From contig JAHREC010000009.1 of assembly GCA_020081605.1 (NCBI GenBank), forward strand, positions 1,178,001 through 1,242,000: a stretch of 64,000 bases of DNA. The letters are read 5' to 3'. Of the stretch, positions 36,563 to 48,300 are shown in pieces; positions within the stretch are counted from its first letter, which is position 1, and each line of letters opens with the position of its first letter. Source of the stretch: Albifimbria verrucaria (Eukaryota; Ascomycota; Sordariomycetes; Hypocreales; Stachybotryaceae). Under the pieces are notes generated by a model that did not search any database, was not told where the DNA came from, and saw nothing but the letters and a program-made list of their open reading frames with translations. The position numbers and the translations under genes were made by a program.

Positions 36563-36595
36563 GTCAAGTCAAGTCAGGTCAGGTCAGGCCAGGCC
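36563..36595 (+). repeat. (GTCAA/GTCAG)n pentamer array, left arm
   Basis: About six consecutive pentamers of GTCAA or GTCAG, degrading to GCCAG at the right end. The complementary array sits 540 bases downstream. Confidence 0.8.
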
Positions 36596-37135
36596 AACCA
36601 GGTACCATCGGTGGGCAGAAGTCTGGTCGAGGTAGGTGGCAGGGCCAATGAGTCGAGCAAGATGTGTCTCTGCCCAAGCTACGGAGGCAAGGTCCTCCTC
36701 TCGTGCGAGAGACGCTTGCTTGGGTGTGCCTCATCACGCTGGTTGGCTAGTGCCAATGCGGTTGCACAGCGTTGAAACATCCTTAGACGCACGCAGGGCT
36801 GTACATCGGAAACGTTCAACTGCAGCTCCGGTACAATCACACACTGTAGCTCGACCACTGCAGCCCATGATATCATGCTACAGGTAGCCTGCGTCTGTAT
36901 CAGCCACTGGCATGTCGCTCCCCAGCTTCCACTGGGAACGTAGCATGGCCCTAGCATCCTATTTGCTGCTGCGCTGCCTGCGCCAACCAGCTCGTGGACG
37001 GCTGCATGAGAGCAAGTGCGATGGCCTTCCCCGCAACCGCAGTTTTCACAAATCACATTTTGCTTGGCCATGCTATCCTCAGTACAGTCTGACTGTGGAT
37101 GGCTGCTAGCTCATGTCCTGTCCCGCTCGCTCCTG

Positions 37136-37163
37136 GCCTGACCTGACCTGACCTGACCTGACC
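37136..37163 (+). repeat. (CCTGA)n pentamer array, right arm
   Basis: Five to six near-perfect CCTGA units. It is the reverse complement of the TCAGG units at 36575-36587, so the pair could form a long stem. Confidence 0.8.
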
Positions 37164-38224
37164 GTACCGTCGAACATCGTGCTCTTCGGTCGGCAGTCGT
37201 CGGCACCAGCAGCAGTCAGGCTACGAGTATGCCACCACTTCAACGCGGCAGGTTAATATAGAGCCTGGTTGACACTCGCCCGCGATGTAACGAGCCACGC
37301 CTGACCACCACCCCCGTCCTCCCTCTCCGACCTCTTGCCTGATTGAGGTCGATAATGAGGCATGGATGGTCGAAAGGCCTAGGCCTGTACTTCTGAGATA
37401 CCTCGTCGTGAGCTTACAGGGAGCGCCTACACACTAGGACGAAGAGGGGCAGCAAGAGTCCGGAATGGTTCTCCAAGTGGACACCCAGCGCCAAGGTTCA
37501 AACCACCCCCTCCAGAACCTAGAAACTGCTCCCAGGCGACCAAGGCCAAGGCTGCTGGCACGCACGATGTGCACTTTTCTCTACACGCCCCCAATTGGCA
37601 TCGTCAAGTAGGCGGGAACGACGGCACCAAGCGACTTGCTTCGGTATCGTCTTGGCGAACAATTTCTCTCCCGAGCCCGTCTGCCATCCCACCCTTCCGC
37701 TACTGAATCGTAGTGCCTGTGCCCATCCGGAACTGCTGCGAAATGTGGGGATGCTGAACTTCATGGGCATCTACCTGATGTTTTTCAAGGACCCTGTCCT
37801 CCTTGGCCTCCCATACCATACCATACCAAATAAGACCGAACGTCCTCTCTCCACCTTTTTCAGCCCCTCCATCCCACACTCCCTCTTCTCCTGCGCACTT
37901 CCACCGATTCTCCTGCCTGTGATCTTCAAAAGCGTCGCCGCTCCAGGGCAGCCACCGCAACCACCCATCACCCAGCCAGTGCTGTGGTGTCGATGGTCGG
38001 CTCCAACCAAACACCACCCGCCACCCGCTAACGTTGCGCTCCACATTACTCTATACCGCTGCCGACCTGTGCGCTTATGAAGAACCTGAAGTGCCAGTTC
38101 TGATCCATCGACTGACCAACTGACTGTCTCTTCCTCGCACCAAACCGACGCCGTCCTCTCTCGACCCTCTCACGCCCTTTACCTAGCCGAGTCAACCTGG
38201 GTATGCCTATCCTCGCCGCGGGCG

Positions 38225-40540
38225 ATGGAACACACTCTTACCCTCGCGTCGGACGGGGATTTGGCATGGTCGGACAACCACAGCTCGTCATCGGATGAAA
38301 GTGCTCGCGATATCACTGCACCACTGTCGCCTACGTCTATGGACACCGCTTGGCTACACGCCACTTCGACTGCGCAACTACAAGGCGGCCAGGTCTCGCC
38401 AGCGAGCTCGGTCATGGACGCACCCGTCGACTCTTCCTCAGCACCTACCATGGTGCATTCCACCTCGTCGTCCTGTGCCGATTCTTGGAGCGTCGGTTGT
38501 GCCGAGCGCGATGATATCGAAAGAGAAAGCAACTGGGAACAAGGCTCCGACGATGTGTTGACGCAGCCCAAGATCGAACCCGAGGACGACTTCAACTTTG
38601 ATGATTTGAAGGCCCCGCCTGCGCAAGACACTCAGCTCGATACTTCCAACCCCAAGCCAAGCAGAAACGGCCTCGTGGGAGACCAAGAAAGCACCCTCTC
38701 ACTTCTGTAGTAAGTGCGAGCAAGGTTACCAAGGGCGATCCAAAACTGGCTGCATCACCTGCAGAAAGCGCAAGAAGAAATGTGACGAAGCTAAACCACG
38801 GTGTACGTTACAAGCCATACTGTGAAGTGGCCGTTCCCAACTAACGCTATCTTTACAGGCATGAACTGCGAGAAGAATGCAGTTGTGTGCGAAGGATATC
38901 ACGAGAAACAAATCTGGAAGAGCGGCCGGGAAAAGGCTGAAGAAGGTATGTCAACATTACTCTGTCTGGCTCATTGGCTGCGGCTAATATGGCATGCAGA
39001 GCGAATAAGAAGAGAGAGCCTTCCCATCATTACCATGCAGCCTATTTTCCATGGTGTGGAAACGGTTGAGGACAAGATATTCTGGAAGCATTACATTACT
39101 CATTTCAGCAACATCCTTACCGTCGAAGGCGAAGCCAAGAATGCCTTCAAGGATATCATTCTACAGCTTGCTAACCAACACCAAGGCCTTATGCATTCCA
39201 TTCTAGCGGTCAGCAGCAAGCACATCGATCTGGAAGCCCCTTATGGTGCTAAGCTTCTTCAAGAGAACCCTTCAACGAGCTTGGAAGCGTTGCAAGAGCG
39301 TTCAGATTATCACCATGAACAGGCACTGACTCGGCTCTATGCGGACATGGAGAAAACATTAGACAAGGATGATCCTGAATACAAGACGATTTTGTCCGCG
39401 CGGTATGGGCAGATGCTCTGCTTGCTCCTTCAGACTCGGGCGGAGGGCAATCCTCGAGGCGAGCATCGCGTTCACTTGCAGGCCTATCAGTCTCTTATCC
39501 AACACTCTCCTCCCGACGACCCCGTCTTCCACACTTTCATCACCGAATTCTTTCAATATCACATATACGCCGACGATCTGTTCTGGCACCCCGAGACCTT
39601 GACAAAGCGTTTGTCTTCGGAAGATTGGGAACCAGCGGAACCGATCCATCCTCCTCGGCTACTTGGCGTTGCAGATGGGCTATTTCGGTATCTCTCGCAA
39701 ATCACAACCATCCGAAATGCAATCCGAGTCAATATGGCTGCTTCCACTGACCCTCTCGTCGACTACACCAGCCTCTATCGTGCAGCTGAAATCGATGCCG
39801 CTATTCGAGAATGGAGGCCTCAGTGGCCACCAGGAGACAGCCGCGAACGGGTAGGGTTGCTCTATAAGCAGATGATATGGGTGTATCTCTTCAGGACCGT
39901 TTATCCACCCACACCATTCCGTGCTCGTCGGTCAAACTTCGATCCTGTCCGCCGTTCTACCTTCGATACGTTTCCCACTATGAACATGTTCGCACCTACG
40001 CCTCAACGCCGGGCATCCATGACCGGTAGCAGCATGTCAGCCGAAGCTCCTGCTATGGGGCCAAGCAACTCTAGCCCTGGCGTTCACGCACCACACAGCT
40101 ACCCTTCGTCCCGCCACCCTTCTCGCACAACCTCTATGCACGAGCTGGATTCTAACTCCATGCCGGGCCACCAGCACCCAGCAGTTCGGCGTGCATCGCC
40201 TCCGCCTATTCGCCGTCCAGCAAACCATGATCGACGCATCACGCTAGCTGTTGAAGAATCCCTGACTATACTCGAATCCTTCAGCCCGTCTGATCCTGTT
40301 CAGACTCTACTTCTCATTCCTTGCCTTGTCATCGGCACCTCATGTTTCGCCACAGCTCAGCAGGAACGCATCCGCGCGGCAGTCAAAGCAGTCAAGGGCT
40401 ACACTGGACTCCGAAACTGCGATAGAGTGGGTGAGGTGCTGGAAGAGATCTGGGCTTTGATGGAGAAGGGCGACTGGATAGCGGTCTGGGATTGGCAAAG
40501 TGTTGCTAGACGTATGGGCCTCGACTTCCTCTGCACATGA
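38225..40540 (+). CDS. Zn2Cys6 transcription factor with AT-hook
   Basis: Exons 38225-38802, 38859-38945 and 39000-40540. The N-terminal 140 residues are acidic and Ser-rich (IEPEDDFNFDDLK), a likely activation segment. After restoring one C in CCCC 38650-38653 the frame reads KRPRGRPRKHPL, an AT-hook. After restoring one G in GGG 38733-38735 it enters the zinc cluster [28 protein letters not shown] (C-x2-C-x6-C-x5-C-x2-C-x6-C). The intron at 38803-38858 splits the cluster and joins PR to CMNC. The rest is a fungal-specific regulatory domain (FKDIILQLANQHQGLMHSIL; LEEIWALMEKGDWIAVWDWQ) with a Pro/Ser-rich insert around residues 455-540. It resembles Fungal_trans_2 regulators such as Moc3/UPC2-type proteins. 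Targets cannot be inferred from the sequence. Confidence 0.9.
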
Positions 40541-42567
40541 ACATCACGTCTCATGGCTGAGGCATTTCTCACGACAACGAATCATGATCATAATCCATCA
40601 AAGCAAGACGGGAAGCATGTGCCCTACTAGGGCTAGGAGCGACTTCAGAGATGATAGAACGTCTCAGTGTCCATGGCACAAAATTAAAGTGCTTGGGGTC
40701 GCGCCTCTGCGAAAGACGAAGCAGTATCCCACCTGCTGCAGAGCGGTCTACACTACTTCTGAGCCATGGTACTTATAATAGCTTCCGCCAAAGGCCAAAC
40801 CCCAACCATCCTGCTCTGGGATATGATTTCTACGAAGGACATATCATGATACTTATCATTAGGAGGATTCTCCGTACATAGGGCCACTGTGAGGGTTTTC
40901 TCATCCCCTTCGTCTAATGGTTGATCCACTAGACTTTGTGGATCTTCAAGAATCATCACTTGGCAACACCAAGGGAGGTAACGTGTCATTTCATTAAAGC
41001 GGCGTTCCTGTTCTTTTTCTCTCGGAGTGGCTTCTATATTTTTTTTACGATAAACCATTTTACCTCATTTTTCTTCTTCTTTGGCATCGCGTGTCCGCCG
41101 GATTGGCGCTCAGGGCCACCCATCACTGGACGGCGGATACACATGGAGTTTACTGAGAATGGAGGCTACAGGTGCGGGAGGCCCGGTAGGCGTTGGCTTA
41201 TAGAGTGTTGCAAGGCGCCTCCGACTTTGGGGAGAGGTTGTTTTATTTAATTTGATGTCTATAGTAGCATTTATGCATAGAGAGGCACATGTTCCTCTCC
41301 GTTATCTACTACAATCAAAATTGATCACGGCCTTTGGGCGTGCAAGAATCCATCCCATACTCCCCTTGAAGTCGACCGACTATCCAGATGAGCTTCACAA
41401 GGTGCGGGGCTGCGATATTCTTCCCGTGATATGCTGTAGGGTCGCAGCTCGCTCTCGGCTATCCGCTTTGGATGGCACACCGTTGTCTCCATCATGGCAT
41501 CATTCAGCAGCAAAGAACCCACCTTGCCAAGGCGCCCCAGCATCGTCTCCCAGGCCAGAGCATCTGTCTAGCGCGCGCGCTACACTGCACAGCCAAGATC
41601 AACACCTTAAAAGAAGGAGGGGCGGGAAAGCATGGTAAATTACCCAGGTTTTTTTTATTTATCTATTTATTCGTTGATTTTATATCTCGCATAGCCGTAG
41701 CCGAGGCATATATATCCCGTCCTAGATCTCGATGCGCCTCGCATATCGCCGTTGGAATCCTTGATTCCCGGAGATGAACCCGGCAGGTGCTCTCGTATTC
41801 CCTGCTGCACTTCTACCTGCTCCGCATAACGGAGGGGGCACTGGTCACAACGGTTGGGCGTGTGCTTTTTCGTGTTTTTCTGGTGGTGCTAGGACGTCTT
41901 AGCTGGGAGGCATACGGCGGTTCCCACTTGGACTTCCCCACAATTGTGTAGGTGAATGAGAGGGGGTGATGGGAAAGTGAAGAGACGGGCGATCAGGCAG
42001 ACAGGTGTAGAAGCTAGAGGCTTGATATGCCCTGGGCTCGCGTTAGCAAGGGGCGGTAAGGCGTTTCGGGGACGGTCGGGATGGGAGAGAGGTCCAAGGT
42101 GGCATGGATTCTCATGTGGTGGCAGCCAAACGGAGTGAAACACCGGAAGAAGCCCGATGTTCATGTACGAGGATGCATGACAGCAATGCGCCTTCATTCG
42201 GCAAGTGTTTGAGGGTACATTCGGGCCGTAGGTGAACGTGCCGTGGTTGAGGTCCATTTTGCCGACCGCTCGGCGACACCAGTAAAGAAAGCAGCGTTGA
42301 CGGTCGTGCAAACAATGTTATACACTATTGCAGTAAAGGTAACTAGGAAAGTGAATTTAGACACCTGTCTCTAGAAACGCCATGGAATCCCAAGTCGAGC
42401 GGACCTTTGGAACAAACCCAGCCCATAATATGTTACACATCGAAGCAAACACCCAGTTCCTGATTTGGCAGAGAGCTGCCGGTATGGAAACGTCGTTAGA
42501 CAAGTAGATATGCCGTCCGTAGTTGTGTCACGCAAGCATTCGTCCTACATTTCGCAAATAAAAGTAC
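40541..42567. other. Intergenic region between convergent genes
   Basis: About 2 kb holding the 3' flanks of the Zn2Cys6 gene and of the minus-strand gene at 42568. Poly-T runs at 41038-41046 and 41650-41660 may mark 3' ends. No gene supported. Confidence 0.45.
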
Positions 42568-43820
42568 TTATTCGTCCCGTTTCCCGCCCTCAAAGTAAAA
42601 CTTTCCAAGTCGCTCTGCGCCAGTCCCAGGCTGCCCAGAGTATTCTGGGCGGTACTGCCCTCGCCACTATCAAGGCGGCTGATGATCGTTTCTGCGGTTT
42701 CGCGGATATGGCTGGGTTGGCCCACAGAGACTGGGCCTCGGAAGGTGGTATCAACAAAGGCTTCCTGATCTGCCAGTTGGGTTGCGCTTGGGGTGTCCGC
42801 TGCGACGCCGTTCATCATGGAGGCCTCTCGTCGTTCTTGGATGGCCGAGGCGTTGATAGGCCCATCGTTGCCACTCGCTATCTCACGTTCTCGACGGGCA
42901 TCGCTAAGTCCCGAGTTTGTGCGCTCGAGGCCGCCGATGTATGCTTGATGCGCGTTCGCGGCGCCGGGGATCGGTCTACGGTGATAAATAGGTCCCGATA
43001 CAGTGCTGCCTGCGCCCTCCCCAAAACCAACTAAAGAGGCCGAGCCATCGTCGCTCATGCGGTCGTCATAGCCGCCGACCGAACGTGTGCCAACGCCATC
43101 AAAGTCTTCGTCCATGGCGTCGGGGTCGGCGCCCACGCTTGTGACAGACCCGCTCTCGCGGTAGTTCGTATCGGTGCTCAGCAGATCCTCCTCGCGATCG
43201 CCGGGAGCAGTACGGGTGTCGTCACCGATGTGGCTTTCGGTCGCGCTCGCGGTTCCGACTGTGCTCATCTTAGTGACTGCTACGGGCTGTCCATTGCTAT
43301 CAAAGTAGGCGGGTGTGAGATGCTGGGTCGCCGGGTAGTTGATGGGGAAGCCGGTGGTAGAGGTAGGGGTTGTCTGAGGTGAGGTCGAGGATGCATTACC
43401 GGCAGAGGGTTGGAGAGGAGGCGCACGCAGCGTGGAGACACGCTCGAGGCCAGCAAGCCGGGAGATGCGATCGGCACGCTCAGCTTCGAGGCTGGTGGTG
43501 GATGGGTTATGCTGGTGGCCACGGCCAGGATGCGCTCCAGCGCCGTGAGGAAATGGCCACGATGGCCGTCTTTGATGGCAGTGGTCGAGAGAGCGGACAA
43601 GGACGTGGTGGTGCTTGTGGGAGTGCCACTGTAGGGTCACGAGGCCATTGGCAGACGTCAGCTATTTACGCAAAACACAATCAAGGACATCCACCGGATA
43701 GGAAGAGGTAGGGTCGGCTGGCGAAACAACGTACGGCATCTCAGACGGGGTGTCTGGATTTGACCCTGGCGGAGGGAGGTTGATGAAGGTGGGATGTGAC
43801 GAAGATGACGCCTGCGCCAT
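42568..43820 (-). CDS. Unrecognised acidic Ser/Thr-rich protein, two exons
   Basis: Exon 1 (43820-43735) starts MAQASSSSHPTFINLPPPGS. A 106-nt intron (43629-43734; GTACGT donor, GCTGAC branch site, CTACAG acceptor) leads into exon 2 with GTPTSTTTSLSALSTTAIKD. This model removes an in-frame TAG that lies inside the intron. One-base deletions in GGG 43504-43506 and CCC 42624-42626 are needed. With them exon 2 continues through a helical stretch (GHRGHFLTALERILAVATSI), a low-complexity acidic middle (DPDAMDEDFDGVGTRSVGGY) and ends ERLGKFYFEGGKRDE at 42568. Without the second correction the frame stops at 42528. About 380 residues, no signal peptide or membrane segment. I do not recognise the family. 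The highly ordered C-terminal tag suggests a conserved binding motif. Confidence 0.7.
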
Positions 43821-45324
43821 TGTGTATGGAGTCTCGAAGGACGGAGGAGAGGAGTGGCTCGGTTTGAAGATACAAGATGATTGACGAACGGAGCAGCGAC
43901 GTTTGGCGCAACAAAGTGTCGGTCGAGGAATTGAAATACGAAGCGGCGAGAGGGGAAGGTTGGATGTGGGCTCGAGTCTTGCAGATATGACGTGAAGCGG
44001 CACTGGCTAGCAGTGACGTGCTGATAAGCAAGGCTCGGCGAGGTAGCGGTAAAGAGGAGGGAGAAGCAAAGATAGATGGATGGATGGATGGAAGCGGAGG
44101 TGGTGACGATGATGTTTCGAGAATTGCGAGTTTGGATGAAGGTGAGACAGACGGATCAGGGTCCAGCCGCAATTGGAGCTGAAAGGGTCCCTAAACCCGC
44201 TGGAATGGAGTCGTTGAAGCCCACTGAATCGCGCAGCAATGGGGGAGATCGCGGGGTGGGAGAGCAGAGCACTGACCTTGTCCCCTGTACTTGCACTGTG
44301 CCAATGACGTATGCATCTTGGGTGATATGAGGGGCTTGTGATTGGTTCATGCGGCTGGTGGGTACTGTGCAAGGGTACACGGTACAGCCCAGGTGTTAGT
44401 GGGCCGGTAGTTTTTCTTATCCCACATGTAGGCACGGGCATAGACGGTAGCCTTACAACCATAAGTAATTAGGTGGTTGGTTGGTGTCTGGATAGGCAGT
44501 CCGTTCTATAGGATAGTAGACTATCCGATATGACCTAGGATTTTGAAGGAAAAAACCACAATGGTTTAATACTGAGGCATTGCAAATGATATTCTTGACT
44601 TGCATACTGACAAACTGAAGCTCGGGTGGCCTATGACAAGGCTCTGCCGCAAACTTCTCTAGTCAGGTGACCTGCCTCGACCTGTAACGCAGTTATGTGC
44701 TGAACATCCCCAAAATACATATGCTTTTACTTTGACTTCATCTTAACATTTGGCTTCATCTCGAAAAGCTGTTCAAACTGGGTTCTTCGAGGAACCTTCT
44801 CTGCTCTGCTGACTCGATTCCTAAAATCTCTTTCCGGATCCAAACACAGACACCTAGGTTACTGCTAACGATGCGTTCCTTTGCGCCACTGCATCAACTT
44901 ACAAGGTACCAGGCAGCACATCCTCACATACCCGTTGCATCGACCGCCAGCCACCAAAGGATCATGGAACCGAGCCTTGGGTTTCTATCCTTGCCGTATG
45001 CTTCGCATGCGACCATGGCCCATGCTCGACCGGCAGGCGTCTTGGATCAATCAGTGCAGAGCCGCAACCCCGAGACGAGGCTGGCACCAACCAGAACCCT
45101 GCATCTCTGTCCAATCGAGCACAATCTCCGCTATGCAACTGCAGCCTAGTTGACTGCCCATGCGAAAATGCGGCTGAAACAATGCGACAGCCTCTCGCAT
45201 TTCCTTGCAAACAGTATGAGAAAAACTCGTCGCCGTCATTTTCCACCTTTCACTCGTCAAATTTGAGATTGGATGCGGCACCTCGTCGTCCTTGCGACTA
45301 GACCCATCATCTGTCGTCGGTGTC
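43821..45324. promoter_or_regulatory. Divergent promoter region
   Basis: Shared upstream region of the minus-strand acidic-protein gene and the plus-strand NLR-like gene. A GATGGATG repeat is at 44074-44090. No supported gene; short frames near 44870-45150 have no motif. Confidence 0.45.
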
Positions 45325-48300
45325 ATGACTGACCATGGCCTGGAAGTGGTCAACGTGCCCGAGTTGCGGCCCTTCATAGAGTAACCGCCTCCGCCCCAAT
45401 TCGTGCTGTCAGACAGTACTGACCGAACGCCCAGCATCGTCTGTGTCCATGGCTATGGCGCCGACGCCGATGTCACCTGGAGTCATCCCCTTACGGGCAA
45501 GACATGGATCAATGATCCCGAATTTGTGAATCGCTTGCCAAAGCCTGCTCGCGTCTTGTCCTTTTCTTACAACGGCGACGTTGCCTCGAACCTGTCCGCT
45601 GCTAGTGTCGCCTTCAATGCCGATGACTTGCTGTGCTGTATCGAGCAGGCCCTCGAAAAATCTACCGTCAGTCGCTTTGCGCCCGGTTCGTCTCAATTGA
45701 GAGTTATCGGTTGCTAACTTTCATCCAGGGTGGTCCACTGTACTTCGTCGCCCATGGATTCGGTGGCATCGTTGTCAAAAAGGTAACTCACAGGCCTATC
45801 ATGAAGGGCTCTCACTACGGTTCTGGGCTGAATCTCGCTAATCCGTACGCAGGCCATACAATTACTAACCGCAGTTGCCCGCTACCCCAAGGTGAAGAGG
45901 GCTGTTGCCGGTATCGTTTTCTTTGGCACGCCACATACGGAAAGCAATTCAGACGCCTTGCTTCAAGCTGTGAAAAGATTTGTTGCCTCTGTCGGCCCAA
46001 AACGATACCCCGAACTAGATGAGGATTCGCGTCAGTATGCTGCTGCTGTCGGTCATATCAACAAGAATTTCAACAAAGTTAAGCCTAAGGATGTGCTCCT
46101 CTTATCTTACTGGGAGAGCAAGGGCCCAGCTGTCGACTCGGTCGATGGCAAAGCTGCTTCTTTACCGGTATATGCTTACTTTTGGCCTTTCTTATAAAGT
46201 AATCTCACTAACTGTGTCTCTCTAGATAATGACAAGAGAAAGCGCAATGCCAGATCCTACGAATAGGAACTTTGATATGGAATGTGACTATGCTGACCTA
46301 CCACGGTTCGCCAGCATATTCGACAAACGCTTCATCATGTTCCTCTCACAATTTTCCGAGATGATCACATTGACTTTCAAAGACCGAAATTTCCGTCTCT
46401 CTCCTGGACCTCCTCCCCGCCTCCACCCTCTGCTTTACCCGCGCCTCTTCCCATTGTCTTGCCGCCTCCACCTCCTTCCCCAAGTCCATCACCTTCAGTG
46501 GCAGAAAATGAGAAGAAAGCAGCTGAACCTAGCAAGCCTCCACCCCTCCACAACCTGAAAGGGATAAAGCAGCAGAGCTCTATCGCTTCTATATCCGAAA
46601 AACTGAGAATGAGGATCAAAGGGCCGCTAGGAGTTCATTTCTACAATCATTAAGAGGCTGGTCAGTCAAACACTCTGGACGCAACTTAAATGTTGCGCCA
46701 GGCACTTGTTTGTGGTTCCAAGAGCATGAGTCGTTTAAAAATTGGCTGTCGATCCCTAGTAGTGCAAATCTATGTTTTCTGGGTGAAGGGGCCAAGGTAA
46801 GACGTACCTTGCCTCTGCAATATCTGAACACCTTCGAGCAACGGCCGCCCCTCTTGACGTTATTCTCACTTTCTTCTGCGATCCAAAGGAAGAAGATCCT
46901 CCAATATGGGATTATCTTACGTGGCATTTACTGCAAGAACGCCCCGAATGGTTTTCTGCTATTCCCGGTCGTCATCGTTCTCGTAACAGCCAAAGTGCTC
47001 GGCTTAGCTTCAACGACGCTGTTGAGATCTGGTCAGAGTTTCGGCAGTGCTCACCTCTTACTGATATATATCTGATCATTGATGGTCTTGATCACCACGG
47101 CGAGGGATACATTCGAAACTTCCTCCAATGCATCAACAAGTTGCGGCCGTTGGGTTCCTTTCCACCGTCTGCTTTGGAAAACTCTAGACACTCGACCATG
47201 CTGAAAGTTCTCATAACTTCCCACGTCTCACACCGGGCTTCTCTTTTCCTGGATTATGCGCGGTTGCACAAATGCCGATGGAGTCAACACGCAATGATAT
47301 TGAGACATACATCGACCTGAAATGGGCGGAATATCACCACAAGGAACCTTACCTACCCCACCCCCACCAGGAGAGATATAACGAACGCAGCAGGAGTCTA
47401 CTGGCCGTTTGTCAAATTTGCTGTTGAAGATGTCCGGTTTACTTCTACATCTCACGACCCAAAACCACGTTCTTTCGCAGAGCAGCTGCCCGCTGGGCTT
47501 GAGCAACATTATCTCACCCTCATCTTGCCTATACTCCAATCCGTTGATAACAATGATGTGTTACGAACGTTCTTGGTACTTGTGGCATCGAAAACGGCTG
47601 GCGACTCTCTTAGAGTTCCCCAGTGGACTGAAGCTCTGAAGTCCCTACACAATTATGACGAAGACATGCAAGGCGACTTGCCAGAACTCCTTCGTCGCCA
47701 TCTCGGCAGCCTGCTTTCAGTCTCGAAACTCGGCGAGATCTGTGTTCACAGCACTTCTTTTGCAGTCTATTTGAGAACCCTATTAACTCCCACTCAGAAG
47801 GCTAGCAACATGGCGTTCTTGTGCGTGAAGTACCTTCTTCAAGATCGATTCTCGGATCCTTCGAGTCAATTAAGAGACCGATCTAGGTTCTGGGAGGATT
47901 CTCCAGACAAAATGGATTCTTTCTATAAGTACGCCGCGACGTACTGGGTCACGTATGTGGCGAGCTTGAAGACATTTGACACTAAGCTGCAAGAAGTACT
48001 GTGCAAGTTTTTGTCTGGAGATTGCCCTCAATTCAAGACATGGCAGATTGCGCGGGGAGATGAGACCAGGTACACCAGACCGATATACTAAAGACGCACC
48101 AGTAACTGCGCTGTTGTACGAGGGGCCACAAGCTTCTTTCAACAGTTCGTTCCAGCTCCCACCGAACTTACCCCTGAAATTGGCTTAGTACCTAGAGTAA
48201 AGGAGGCCCTTCAAAGATTACTATTGCTGCAGACAAAGCAGTCAACGGCGACAATCAGCATACCCAACTGGCCTAACATTGTCGATCACAGAGGAGGACG

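Larger units (their letters stand above)
36221..38224. promoter_or_regulatory. Upstream region of the Zn2Cys6 gene with inverted pentamer arrays
   Basis: Probably promoter and long 5' leader of the following gene. It contains a GTCAA/GTCAG array at 36563-36595 and its complement, (CCTGA)n, at 37136-37163, so the two arrays face each other across about 540 bases. Pyrimidine-rich stretches with CCTCTC and CTCTTC near 37850-37890 and 38125-38180 suggest transcription start sites. No gene is supported. Confidence 0.4.

Noticed and set aside
16291..45384. Repeat-induced point mutation as the cause of the in-frame stops
   Set aside because: The stops are isolated; surrounding sequence is not AT-rich, not repeated and shows no dense CpA to TpA change.
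46797..46900. Apparent intron donor GTAAGA in the NLR-like gene
   Set aside because: It lies inside the Walker A motif; adding one G restores a perfect P-loop continuous with the downstream NACHT frame.
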